Below, piece after piece: positions 34,383 through 46,257 of a DNA stretch of 64,000 bases; the stretch's first letter is position 1; each line of letters starts with the position of its first letter. The stretch is from Botryococcus braunii (lineage: Eukaryota; Chlorophyta; Trebouxiophyceae). The position numbers and the translations under genes are program-made. The DNA lies in contig MVGU01001102.1 in NCBI GenBank assembly GCA_002005505.1, positions 90,001 through 154,000 on the forward strand. The letters are read 5' to 3'. The notes beneath the pieces were generated by a model. It was not told the DNA's origin, made no database searches, and saw only the letters and a program-made list of their open reading frames with translations.

Positions 34383-34791
34383 TTCTTCTTCACCATTTAA
34401 CGCGTTTGAGCCTGGGGCGTGCATGTGGAGAATCTTGACTGGAGATGAACTTCAAAGTACGTCTCAATCAAGGGATACCCCTGTCCATAGTGTCAGAGGT
34501 TTCCTTATCCAGGGATGCTGTTCTTTGGTGCAAATGTGCAGCGAGGTTTTGCTTGGCTACTGGCATGGTATTTGCTTGGCTACTGGCATGGCAAGTGCGT
34601 CCTTTCACAATAGAAAGGGGCATTCAGGTGCACCTGGCTTCTTGGCTTTTGGATTCAGTTTTGCGCTAGATTACCCAATTTGCAAGGCAGTTTATAGAGT
34701 AGCAGGCTACTTCATTGTTCTACAGTATGACGATGGGTCATACTGGTACCTTCATCGGTACCCAAGCATTTCGCGCGCCGCTCGCGCTCTT

Positions 34792-34980
<189 letters not shown>

Positions 34981-35010
34981 CCCCCCTCCCCCCTCCCTCT
35001 GGGTGGCCAA

Positions 35011-35589
<579 letters not shown>

Positions 35590-36523
35590 CCATGCCCAAG
35601 GACGTTTGGTACTAGTCAAGGATGTCAAAGGTGCTGCAATGATACTGTAACGCGCGATAAACTTACGAAAATAATTGGCCAATCCGAGAAACTGCCTTAC
35701 GTGTTGTACGCTAGAAGGCGTGGGCCATTAATTAATTACCTCGATCTTCTCTGGATCAGGTTAAAGCCCATCCTTCCCCACTAAATGTCCTAAGTATTTA
35801 AGTTCGTGTGTGAGAAAGTTACATTTAGACAACTTAGCATACAACTGATGTTCCCTTAAGCGGTCTAGCACCCGCTTGAGGTGGTGCATATGGTCCTCTG
35901 AAGTTTTACTGTATACTAACAAGTCATCAAGATATACAACAACAAATCCTTCTCGGACAAAGTCATGAAAGATAGTGTTCATTAAACGCTGGAATGTTGC
36001 TGGGGCATTAGTGAGCCCAAATGGTAAAACTAAAATTTCATAAGAACCAAAGGGAGTCCGGAAAGCTGTCTTCGGTATATCGGAATCCAAAAGTCTAACT
36101 TGGTGGTATCCAGACAAGACATCGAAAGAAGAGAAATGTTTTGCACCTTGTAATTTGTCAAGCAAGTCGTCTATCCTAGGCCAGGGATATTTATCTTTGA
36201 CAGTCAAGTTGTTGATGGCCCTATAGTCTATAACCATCCGGAATGTGCCTTCTTTCTTTCGTACAAACAGGATGGGACTGCCATAAGGTGAAGCACTTGG
36301 CCTTATCAGACCTTGCTGAAGCAATTCTTCCACCTGCTTTTTACATTCTTCTAATTCAAGATGAGAAAGACGATACGTTGGCCTACAAGGGGGTCTGTGT
36401 CCCGGGTCCATTGGAATAGTGTGCGAGACTTGCCGCACGGGCGGCAAGCTCGGCAATTTAGTGGGAAACCTATCCACATACTCCATCAATAAATCTTTTA
36501 GAGTCTTATATTTAGGTTATGGG
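35590..36523 (-). pseudogene. Ty3/gypsy reverse transcriptase relic
   Basis: The minus strand encodes KTLKDLLMEYVDRFP, HTIPMDPGHRPPCRPTYRL, IRPSASPYGSPILFVRKK, FRMVIDYRAINNLTVKDKYP, SFDVLSGYHQVRLLDSDIPK, VLPFGLTNAPATFQRLMN and the catalytic VVYLDDLLVYSK (243 codons, 35761-36489). In a second frame it continues with QFLGLANYFRKFIARYSIIA to PWAWGGG near 35590. A frameshift near 35760 and truncation at both ends make it a relic. It is close to gypsy-1 but not the same family. The LTR of copia C starts at 36524, so copia C was inserted into this RT gene. Confidence 0.9.
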
Positions 36524-36531
36524 TGTGAAGA

Positions 36532-37032
36532 CCTGCAAGCACGAGCGGAGCGAGTGATCAGTTGCTTTAGTTGGCTGGGCCGTTCTTATGGCGGCCTTGC
36601 GCCAGACGAAAACACACTTGCTGTCTTCACACATGTATCAGTCATTGATAGTGCTAGGCAAGTGGTTACATTTAGAGTCTTCTTATGCTAACGCAACTGA
36701 GCCTCCATAACATAAATCCTTGCATGCGCTAACAAATATCTTGCATGATACTTGTCTCCCTAATCTTCACTCATAGGTATGGCACACGCAACCGATGAAG
36801 ATACAGATGTTCAACAATTAAGTTATAGGCTATAACTTATAGCAAGCAAGTAACTTGTCCATGCATGTCTTAACATGTCTACCTAGGCCAATCGGCCTTA
36901 CCTGCAAGCACTAGCGGAGCGAGTGATCAGTTGCTTTAGTTGGCTGGGCCGTTCTTATGGCGGCCTTGCGCCAGACGAAAACACACTTGCTGTCTTCACA
37001 CATGTATCAGTCATTGATAGTGCTAGGCAAGT
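36532..37032 (-). repeat. Duplicated 132-bp block inside copia C LTR
   Basis: Copies at 36532-36663 and 36901-37032 (period 369) differ at one position. On the minus strand each starts ACTTGCCTAGC and ends GCTTGCAGG. The upstream copy is followed by TAAGG, giving CAG|GTAAGG, a strong splice-donor match. Confidence 0.95.
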
Positions 37033-37120
37033 GACATTCGACTCCACTGCTTGCTTCTCAAATACCAGCGTTGCAAGATCACGCGTTGATCTGGCAACCA
37101 CGTGCAAATAACGTACGACA

Positions 37121-37129
37121 CTATTTATA
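37121..37129 (-). promoter_or_regulatory. TATA box of copia C LTR
   Basis: The minus strand reads TTATAAATAG about 110 bp into the LTR. Transcription would start about 30 bp downstream, which places both 132-bp blocks in the transcribed leader. Confidence 0.5.
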
Positions 37130-37250
37130 ACATGACCTTGTGTTTAACCATTGTTTATCAATTCCTTTTGCGAGTTCATGTCTGTTCATGTCTGTTCAAG
37201 AGGAAGGCAGTCTCACTATATGTCACAAAATGTAACACTTCCCCTTGTCT

Positions 37251-39019
37251 TCACTCTTGATACAGACTGAGTAGACCTAGAGCATCGACATGTTTCCTGA
37301 ACACTGGACCAACCAGTGGCTTGGTCATCACATCTGCACGATTCTTAGCTGACTCCACATATTGGATATCAACTTGGCACAGCTTAATTGCCTCGCGTGC
37401 GTAGTGAAGTGCTACCGCAATATGCTTTGTGAACTTAGAGTTCACAGGGTTTCTAAGATTGTTGATGCACCCTTGGTTGTCAATGAAAATCTTAACATTC
37501 CAAGGCGGCTCTCCAATCTCCTCCAAGAAGGACCTCAACCAGTTGGCCTCCTTGATGGCAAGGCTAGAAGCCATGAACTCTGCCTCAACAGTTGAGGTAG
37601 CCACAGAGTTTTGCTTCTTGCTGGTCCATGACACAGCACCGCCAAAGACATAAAATACATACCCAGAAGTAGAAAATCTACTATCTAGGTCACCCGCAAA
37701 ATCGGCATCTACATAACCCTCCAAGACCACACTGGAGTTGCCACCTAGTACGAGGACTTTGTCCTTTCTATCCCTAAGATAGTGCAACACATGCATTGCT
37801 GCGTTCCAGTGGGCAGTGGTGGGATTACACCTATAGAGCGAGAGAACACCCACAGCTTGTTCAATATCAGGTCGTGTTGTATTGGCTATATACAACAGTG
37901 ACCCAATGAGTTCACAATATCTGTGGCCTGGATCTAAGGGGACCCCAGCACCCGAACCATCACGCTCATTCTCTACGAAGGGCATCCGAGTAGGAACGAA
38001 TCCCTTTTGCATGGGAGTGTCCACTACTCTTCCGCCATCGCTCACACCGAACTTATCTAGCAGAGCCTCAATCTTTGGGATGCAGCTGATAGAAACTTGC
38101 CTATCCTGTCGGTTACGACGGACTTGGCAACCCAAAAAATCTTTGACCTCACCTAAATCATGGATGGTGAACTTGCTCTTTAGGAGCTCCTTGAACCACT
38201 CCACTAGGCTGAGATCTTTACATATGATGAGTAGATCATCCACATACACAAGAATAAACATGGGCTTCTCTCCTGCTCTCTTCCTCACATATACACCAGC
38301 ATCACTTTTACAAGCAACAAAGCCCAGTGCGCACATTTCAGCATCCAGCTTCTTGTGCCATGCACGAGGGGATTGCTTCAAACCCATAAAGGGCTTTGTT
38401 GAGCTTGCAAACGACACGGGGATCACCATTCTCAAACCCAGGAGGCTGTGTTACGTAAAACTCCTCTTCTAAGTCTCCATTCAAGAACCCCGTCTTGATG
38501 TCGACTTGATGGATTTCATAATCCCTCTGGGCAGCCACGCTCAGAATTACACGTCTAGCAGCAAAGCTACTAGTGGGAGCAAATACTTCATCAACATCTA
38601 CTCCAGGAATTTGACGACATCCTTGGGCTACCAGACGTGCTTTGAATCTAAGGACATTGCCAAAGTTATCAACTTTGGCAGAATAGATCCAGTGCACTGG
38701 AATGACCTTCTTGCCCCATGGGCGCTCTACATACTCCATGGTGTCGTGAGCGTCCAACGAATTCTTTTCTTCATTCATAGCTTGCCCCCAGTAAGACCAT
38801 TGGTCTGATTGTCGAGCCTCACGATAATTTCTGGGGACTGAAATTTTGCTGAGTTTCACCCCAGGCTCCCCCTCATTGGGTGGTCTGTCTCCACATTGAA
38901 AGACATAAAATCTTTCTTCAGTGAAGCCATCTCTCTCAGCATCCTCTCCACACATCCTCACAGAGTGTTCTGTGGTAGGCATATGAATCTTGCGCTCCTT
39001 GCTAGACTCACACTTAGCA
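37251..39019 (-). pseudogene. Copia C reverse transcriptase and RNase H
   Basis: The minus strand from 39019 gives the linker end, then SVPRNYREARQSDQWSYWGQ, VHWIYSAKVDNFGNVLRFKA, QGCRQIPGVDVDEVFAPTSS and QVDIKTGFLNGDLEEEFYVT. A one-base frameshift near 38385 is followed by KQSPRAWHKKLDAEM, the intact catalytic FILVYVDDLLIICKD, and RNase H (EGYVDADFAGDLDSRFSTSG, VATSTVEAEFMASSLAIKEA), ending near 37251. Except for the frameshift and 5' truncation the RT-RNase H unit is well preserved. It is a different copia family from A and B, nearer to D in the RT region. Confidence 0.92.
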
Positions 39020-39316
39020 TGATTCAGTAGAAACGGCCAAAGGATGCGGGAACAATGGTTACAACTTGTTTGGGCTCCACCTCAGTACCCGTCCAGTCCG
39101 GCCCGGTCCTTCCTCTGCCAAAGCCTTATTCTATCCTGTTCTAAGTGTCCCTGTCTCCATCGCCAATGCGCCTTGTCAAGTAAGGGGTCACTCCCTTGGC
39201 GCCTGAAGCAGCCACTTCTTGGCGTGGAGGACCATAACTCACGAAGGGACCTTTATGGAGGTCCAAATCCTCGTGGTCCGGTCATTTTCCTATAACACGC
39301 GACTATTCCTGTTACA
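39020..39316 (-). repeat. 3' LTR of truncated gypsy-1 copy
   Basis: 297 bp, the reverse complement of the gypsy-1 LTR with a handful of substitutions. It starts TGTAACAGG at 39316 and ends CTGAATCA at 39020. Confidence 0.94.
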
Positions 39317-39906
39317 CCCTCCCCCCCTTACCTTGGACGTCACGGCCAAGAGGGAGACTCACTTTAAACAACTACACTACGCACCTAACACACTTGGCAG
39401 AGGTACGGTCCTGTCACGTCCTGTCCGCGGGTACTAGTCTGGCGTCCCCAGCCCAATGCCAGACCCCTGTCCTGTCCTGTCTTGTCCAGCCCTGTCCGTC
39501 TAACAATGTAAAGTCTGTCCCGTCCATACATGAATTCGCCCGTCCTGTCCAATAGGAATTCTACCCAACGGCAGTGGAGCCACCCATCTGCGTCGGGCGT
39601 TACGCTACAGCGCGAGCTAGCACGGATGTCGCGACATTACATGATTGACGTCCGAAACCTGACAAGGGTGAGCAGTCAGCACCGCACGCACCCGAGGTAG
39701 ACGACACCCTACCTCGACGAGCCCTGTCCAGGGTGAGCGGTCATCACCGCTTGCACCCGAGGTAGACATTCTACCCCGCTTACGTCCTATTCATCCGAGT
39801 GCGCTCTAGTACTGGGATACCCCCATGGTACACTCTAAGGGCCAAGCTTAGAGGTTCCAAGGTGGCCCAAGGACGCACCGAGGGGCCGACCCGACCTGCC
39901 AGAGCA
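39317..39906 (-). other. 3' untranslated region and polypurine tract of truncated gypsy-1 copy
   Basis: The purine tract adjoins the LTR at about 39317-39330. The interior repeats the GTCTACCTCGGGTG duplication and the GACAGG word cluster seen at 23533-24103. Confidence 0.8.
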
Positions 39907-42900
39907 CTAAGCGCGCCTAGCGCGCTTCCGCTGCTTCTCAGCATTTTTACCACGTCCTTTACGTTTCTTGTCCACCTTTTCTTTTTGTTCCGGCCTGTGC
40001 TCCGTGGTTAAATCCCAGTACCGCTGTAACGCCTCCCTGGCGTGTTCTAAGTTATCCTCTGGCTCCCAAGTATTATGAATATCCTGATACCCGGTCCACT
40101 TTACAAGATATTCTCGCGCAGTTTTTCGACCTCGTAACTTTCGTTCCCTATGAGCTAGCACAGCCTCGACCTCATACTCCTCTTCTCCATCAATAATCTC
40201 AGGTAGAGGAGGAGATTGTACCGTCCCACCTTCCTTATAAGGCTTAAGCATAGAAACATGGAAGACATCATGAACCCTCAGAGTTTTTGGAAGCCTAATT
40301 CTGAAAGCTACCGATGATACCTCCTGGACGATGGGAAAAGGCCCAATAAACCGAGGTAAGAGTTTTCTTGTCTGAGCATGCTTGAATTTCAGATTCTTTG
40401 TTGAGAGGAGGACAGGTTGGCCTATTTTTAAAATAGGAGCATCTTTTCTCCTCGCGTCCGCATATGCCTTCACGCGGTCCTGCGCAGCTTTGAGACATGT
40501 CCGCGCTCTTTCAAGATCCCATCTCATCCTTCGTACAAACTCTGCTGCTGCTGGTACATACTCACGTACAGAAGATGTCACACCTTCATAGACTTCCTGG
40601 AAGGGAATCGTGGGATCCTGACCGAAGATCAATCTAAAGGGAGTAGTGTTGATTGATTGCTGAAAAGTGTTGTTGTAAGAAAATTCAGCCTCACACAAAT
40701 GTTTATCCCAGTCGTTGTGTCATCCAGTGACGTAATGACGCAAGTAGTCCTCCAAGATCCTATTAATTCGTTCCGTTTGACCGTCGGTCTGCGGATGAAA
40801 CGCTGTAGATAGCGCAGAGCGACAACCGGTCAACCGAAAGAGCTCTTGACAGAAGCGACCCACCCATCTAGGATCTCTGTCTGACACAATGTGAGTGGGA
40901 AACCCATGCAAGGTGAAGACACGGGTCCGCAACAGTTGAGCTATCACTTCTGCACTTGCGTCAGTGGTCGTCGGAGCAAAGTGCGCATACTTTGACAACC
41001 TATCAACAGCAACCCAGACAGCGTCATACCCTTCCTTAGTTCTTGGCAGTCCAGTGATTAGGTCCATAGACATTGATTGCCACTTTCTGTCAGGTATTTC
41101 TAGAGGGTGTAGTAACCCTACAGGTAAGTGTGCTGGGGCTTTGACACGTTGACACGAGTCACATTGGGCCACAAAGTCAGCCACATCTGAGGCCATCCCT
41201 GGCCACCACCAGGAACGTTGCACTAATTCGAGGGTCATGTCCCTGCCTGGATGAACAACTATAGGTGGTCCATGCAAATTTTCCAGGATTTCTCTACGAA
41301 GGTTACGTTCGTCACCGTCAGAACTCATATGGTGGGAGGGAACGTAAATGCGCGCACCGCGCTTCCACAAGCCACTATGGAAGCTTAACTTGCGGCGATT
41401 TTGTTTACGATGGAGCCAATCATCTGTCTCATATGCCTCAATTAAAACCCTTCCCCATCCCCTCAACCCGTCCATCGGCGTGGGTAGGGTGGTGGAGTCT
41501 GCAGCCTCCCCAACCCCCATCGCTCCTACTCCGACAGGGGGAGAGTGCTCCCCCAGGGGCCCTGCCCTAGCCTGAACCGACGCCTGAACCCCAGCCTGGG
41601 CCCGAGCTAGGGCTCGGACGTGGGCCCCGGCTAAGTGAGGACTCCTAGACAATGGGTCAGCAGGGTTAGTGGATCCCGGTGCATATTCCCATTGGATGTC
41701 GAATAACTGTAGAAACTCCGCCCAGCGCGCCCGTCTGGGTGACAGTAGGGTTTGGGTTTGCAAAAAACTATTCGCGCGATGGTCCGTAACAACTGTGAAA
41801 GTTTGCCCTAATAAGTAACACCTCCACTCCTTGAGGGCATACAACACACCTGCAAGCTCTTTCTCAGTTGTGGAATAATTGCGTTCGGCATTACTAAGCT
41901 TTTTACTGAAGTATGCTACAGGTCTACCTTCTTGCAATAGTACTGCACCCACCCCATAGTCACTGGCATCTGAGATCACTTTGAAAGGCTTGCTACTGTC
42001 TGGGGGTGCTAGTACAGGAGCATTGGACAAAGTTTCTTTTAAACTTTGAAACGCGTGCTCTTCAGCTTCTCCCCACGTCCAAGGAACTTTGCCAGTGAGC
42101 CGGGTTAAGGGGGCCGCAAGCGTACTGTAACCCGGGACGAACTTGCGGAAGTAGTTGGCTAGTCCCAAGAATTGTCGTACGTGCGTGCTCCCCGTGGGTG
42201 TTGGCCAGTCCACAATAGTCCGAACTTTGGCAGGGTCAACTTTGATGCCGTCGCGCCCCACGACATGTCCCAAATACCGCAACTCGTCAGCAAAAAACTC
42301 ACACTTGGATAATTTTGCATAAAGTTTTTCCTCTCTCAGCCGAGTAAGGATGCAAGTTAAGTGCTCTAAGTGCTGTTCCCTGGACTTGCTGTATACCAAC
42401 AAATCATCTAGGTAAACCACAACAAAACCCTCTCGAATAAAATAATGAAACACACTGTTCATCAGTCTCTGAAACGTGGAGGGAGCATTCGTGAGACCAA
42501 AAGGAAGCACCAAAAATTTAAATGAACCTAAGGGTGTTCTAAAAGCGGTTTTGGGAACATCAGATTCATGTAATCGCACTTGATGGTAACCTGACAAGAG
42601 ATCAAAAGAGGTAAAGAACTTTGAACCCTGCAGCTTGTCCAGAAGATCGTCTATCCGTGGCAACGGATATTTGTCCTTCCTTGTTAAGTTATTAACTGCC
42701 CTGTAATCTATAACCATTCGGAATGTTCCGTCTTTCTTTCTCACAAACAATATGGGGCTACCATACGGTGATGCACTCGGCCTGATGAAACCCTGTGCCA
42801 GTAATTCCTCAACCTGCCTCCGACACTCCGCCACTTCTGGTTCAGCCAACCTATAAGTGGGGCGACAGGGCGGCGTATGGCCGGGTGTCATAGGTATAGT

Positions 42901-44051
42901 GTGCACGATGCCCCTGTCTGGAGGTAAATCTGGCAATTTCTCTGGAAAAACATCCAAAAACTCTAACAACAATTGCTTCAAGTCCTGTGGCTTGTCTTTC
43001 ATGCCCTCAATAACACGCCGGGAATTTCGTTTAAATTTAGGCCGGTGGCTCCGCTGTCTTCGTCCCAAGGATTATCCCCCTCTGTAGTTGCCACTGCAAC
43101 CCTATGGAGATAGTGTGTTGCACAAACTGAGTCCTGTCCACTCCTTGCCTCTCGCACAACCCCCCAAAACCCTGGACAACCCTTTCGCATAGCCCGCCTA
43201 GCTTGACCCTCACTTATAACATTCACTTTTTGCGCCGGTAAGGTACCTCTTTCACTAGGGGGCAGCGGGTTGAGGAGTGTAATGTAGTGTGAGGAATGAG
43301 GCGGTTTAAGATGAACTGCGCCATGATTGTAGTCAATTAACGCTTTTCTTTCTTTCATAAAATCCTCACCAAGGATTAAGTCCACCCCATCCAACAGAGT
43401 TTCGCAGACAATGAAATCCCTCTGTTCCACATATGTTTGAGATAAGTGCACCCTGAGCTTAGCTGTCCCCGCCGAGCGCATGGTCTGCCCATCTGCAAGC
43501 TGGACATCCACACACTTCTTTGACAGCCTCACTCCGAGAGTAGCTAGGAAGTCATGTCTGACGAACGAGTGCGTCGCCCCGGTATCGACTAAAGCGACGC
43601 CCTTCACACCAGTACAGTTAACATGAAAAAGCATTGCTAAATGCCTGTTTGAAAAAGCTTGAGCAAAAGATACGCTAAATTTGGGTCCGGCATGGTAAAC
43701 TATATAGGAGTAGGGGACATCAGGTCCCTTGGTACCTTGCAGAATAACTCTCATGCTTTTTAGCCATGGATACACTGCCTTGGATTTCGCCACTTTACTA
43801 CCCATTAGAAAACAAGCACTTAAATGTTTATTTGCTTGTTGCTCACGAGCGAAAGTGGATAAGGTGTCCTCAGCTTTACGTATAGGTACTGCAACAAATG
43901 TCGGTTTAGACCTTCCATCGGGTAGGGTATTGTCAAAGGGGCCTCTAGAAAAAGAACAATGCAAAAACTCAGAACAACGTTGCTCGATACAAGAATGAAA
44001 AGATTTCCAAGGAACAAAAGTGTGGAGGTTTCCTTCTCTAACTCCACTCAT
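39907..44051 (-). pseudogene. Pol of truncated gypsy-1 copy (protease to chromodomain)
   Basis: Collinear with gypsy-1 Pol at very high identity. The minus strand starts MSGVREGNLHTFVPW at 44051 and includes protease VDTGATHSFVRHDF, RT YLDDLLVYSK, RNase H, integrase SMDLITGLPRTKEGYDAVWV and the chromodomain. Damage: a one-base change of frame near 43020 (in the NLNE/NSRR region) and an AGA-to-TGA stop at about 40717-40719 (after HYVTG) that separates the end of the integrase from the chromodomain part. It is non-functional as it stands. Confidence 0.95.
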
Positions 44052-44676
44052 GGCCTACCGCGTCCCCTTGCCCGGCCCCGTCCATGGCCCCGTCCTCTGA
44101 TTCTCCTCCCCCGTCCGGCCCCACCCTGTGCTGTCCACCCTTGCATAGGGGCTGCTCCCACACCGAGGGACCTAAAGTTGTTGTGGCCCCCTCCTACTCC
44201 TCGCCGCAGCAAATCACCAGCCAGACCTGGAATTGGTGGAGCAGGCTGGTTTACCTCCTGTCTGGCCTTCACAATGTGTTGCAAGACGTCCCACTGTTGT
44301 TGATTAAGATAGGCGTTAGGGTCCTCTCTAAGTTTTTTGAGTGGGCAAAACCAAGATTCATGGCCAGGGGTATTGCACGCGTAAACAGCTTCTGTTGAGG
44401 GGAAAGGCAACTCTATTGTCCCTCCGATACTCGGGAGGTAAACCATCCCTGCGGGGAGAAGGAGTCGCGCCTTGGATCGCGGCGACCGTGGCGAGCGGCG
44501 CAGGGTAACCATGGGCCATCTGGATTGGCGCTGCCACCATCGGTGCAGCTGCCATCATCCCAAATTCATGACTGTAGTAGGGGATTGTCCAGTCCTGTCC
44601 GACGCCAGCAACGTGCGGTGCTGGGCCAACGGTGGCGGTTGCAATGCTTGAGTTAGGGCCCCCGGGGCCGGTTCTC
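44048..44676 (-). pseudogene. Gag C-terminal part of truncated gypsy-1 copy
   Basis: The minus strand from 44676 carries the central gag region (PGAPNSSIATATVGPAPHVA). A frameshift follows near 44390, then the zinc knuckle CNTPGHESWFC and the Arg-Gly-rich tail, ending with the ATGA overlap into pol at 44048-44051. The conserved overlap shows that the gag-pol arrangement of gypsy-1 is not an accident of one copy. The N-terminal half including the coiled coil is missing. Confidence 0.9.
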
Positions 44677-45133
44677 GCAGCAGCCCTGGGCTTTGATGAG
44701 ACAGCTCCCCGCCAGCCCAGAGTCCTGGCCACCACCCCAGGCACTGGTGGAGCCAGCAACCCGCCAGCAGCAAGTGCAGCAACTACTCAGCAGTCTTCTG
44801 GTCCCCCTGATCCCAAGGGAGTATGCAACTACTGCAACAAAAAGGGCCATTATTGGAGAGACTGCAGAAAGAGGCGCAGGGACGAGGAGACCCAGAGGAA
44901 CGTGGTAGCAGCAGTCCAGCAGCTGCAAGGCATGTGGCCTCAGGGCCAGCCACCTGTGGGTGGCCACCATCCTCCAGTGGCCCAACTGGCCCATCACGGT
45001 GCAGAAGCCTTCCCTGCATGGTTCCAGCCTCCTGCTCCACCTCCACCTCCTCCAGAAGGTATGCTGTACATGTTGAATGAATTGGTCAATACTGTACTTA
45101 GTGACATCCCCTGTCACATGCCATCAACAGCAG
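44677..45133 (+). pseudogene. Copia gag fragment with zinc knuckle
   Basis: Plus-strand frame from the junction at 44677: LATTPGTGGASNPPAASAAT, then the zinc knuckle CNYCNKKGHYWRDC (CX2CX4HX4C), RDEETQRNVVAAVQQLQGMW and PPPPEGMLYMLNELVNTVL. It corresponds to the gag end just before the protease of copia B (EGMPYVVSYNVL), but is a different family. It is cut at 45134 by the LTR of copia D before the DSG protease motif. The left edge abuts the broken end of the minus-strand gypsy-1 copy. Confidence 0.85.
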
Positions 45134-45949
45134 TGTAAACTATAGCCTTTATAGCCCTTTATGAACGGTATAGATCATACTCGTACCTCAATGACATAAC
45201 ACGTGACTTGTACGATATGCGGTCTCAATAGACATTACGTATGGTAGTACTTTAGGATCCCTGCAGTCCGAGCCTTCCCTGGGCAGCCCAGGAACGGCTC
45301 GGTACTTGTCCGAAGCATGTTGGTATCCTTGACCAACCTCTACTGTTGGAGAGTGCTGTGTGCTGTTCCTAGAAACGTTATAGCGTGGACGGTTTTTCCC
45401 ACAGGCTACGAACTGACGCTGCCGTCGTGCCATCACTGCAGGTGTGTTTAGGATTCTCAAAGTCGTTCCAGATACGATTGTGCTCAAACATTCAGACCAG
45501 TTAGATATTACTGCTGTGTGCATTGATGAGAGTGCATGCCGAGAGCGCACTGAATGTTTGACCTCATTGAGACTTACGTTGAAGTCCACCGTTGTGGCGG
45601 TAAGATAGTTTCACTGTACAAACATCACAAAGAGACCTTGCTGAGTTACTGATGAACTATTATTGTATTCTAGTGACGTAAAGTAGACATCGCAAGGCCT
45701 CTTTGGTGCTGAACTCTGCTATCTGGCAAGGCGTAGTGTTACGTGGTCTTTAGCAAGAGTGAGAGCAGTTAACATCATTTGTAAGACTTGTCCGAAGCAT
45801 GTTGGTATCCTTGACCAACCTCTACTGTTGGAGAGTGCTGTGTGCTGTTCCTGGAAACGTTGTAGCGTGGACGGTTTTTCCCACAGGCTACGAACTGACG
45901 CTGCCGTCGTGCCATCACTGCAGGTGACGCCGCAAGCAGATATGCTTGA
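45134..45949 (+). repeat. 5' LTR of copia D
   Basis: Begins TGTAAACTATAGCC where the preceding copia gag is interrupted, and ends just before the primer site. The terminal bases read TTGA instead of the expected CA, so the last bases may be mutated. The 3' LTR is not available to confirm the limits. Confidence 0.7.
45304..45924 (+). repeat. Duplicated 139-bp block inside copia D LTR
   Basis: Copies at 45304-45442 and 45786-45924 (period 482) differ at two positions. Each starts ACTTGTCCGAAGC and ends CATCACTGCAGG. The first is preceded by GGCTCGGT, close to the GGCTCGGC before the first block in copia B. Confidence 0.95.
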
Positions 45950-45963
45950 GGTTATGGGCCCAC
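45950..45963 (+). other. Half-tRNA primer-binding site of copia D
   Basis: GGTTATGGGCCCAC is the complement of 14 bases of the initiator tRNA-Met anticodon arm, the same site type as copia B. Confidence 0.8.
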
Positions 45964-46257
45964 GCTTTCCAAGCTGAGCTTGCAGTGGCGCACGACAGAT
46001 TTCCAGGGAGAAAAGGGGTTTCGGACCCTGCTTCGAGACTGCAAGCTTCACTGACGAGTGAGGTCTGGCCGTTCAAACATATCGAGCTAGTCACGTAAAA
46101 TTATTCCTTCTGTAGTGCTGGAAGGAATTGTTGTACAGTAGCAACTGGGCTGGGAAAGCAGAAGTACTTCTGGGACTGATCAACTCAGTGTCAGAGCTAG
46201 GAAGAAGTGCTTCCAGGGGAAGTCATCTAAGGCTTGGAGTGAAGAACTGGCTTGATC

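Larger units (their letters stand above)
36524..37237 (-). repeat. 3' LTR of copia C
   Basis: Starts (minus strand) TGTTACATTTTG at 37237 after the polypurine tract CAAGGGGAAG and ends CTTCACA at 36524, giving TG...CA ends. The end point rests on sequence form and on the start of gypsy coding sequence. Confidence 0.8.
36524..39019 (-). mobile_element. Ty1/copia element C, 3' part only
   Basis: Minus-strand RT-RNase H (37251-39019) plus a 714-bp 3' LTR (36524-37237). The upstream part is cut off exactly at the gypsy-1 LTR that begins at 39020; the codons at the cut (AKCESSKERK) match the copia linker. The missing 5' part is not found on the other side in the same orientation. Confidence 0.9.
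39020..44676 (-). mobile_element. Second gypsy-1 copy, 5'-truncated
   Basis: Same family as 17544-24415 in the opposite orientation. It has a 3' LTR at 39020-39316, 3' UTR and polypurine tract, pol, and the C-terminal half of gag up to 44676. Homology to gypsy-1 then stops abruptly within gag (after the codons for RTGPGAPNSS read backwards). The 5' LTR and N-terminal gag are absent and plus-strand copia gag sequence follows. Substitutions in the LTR, one nonsense change and indels show it is older than the first copy. Confidence 0.93.

Noticed and set aside
36513..36521. GGTTATGGG next to the copia C LTR as a half-tRNA primer site
   Set aside because: It lies outside the wrong end of the LTR and on the wrong strand for a minus-strand element; nine bases can occur by chance within the gypsy relic.
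36532..37032. Possible solo LTR or CRISPR-like repeat pair
   Set aside because: Only two copies, both inside one copia LTR, and the same architecture is found in three other LTRs.
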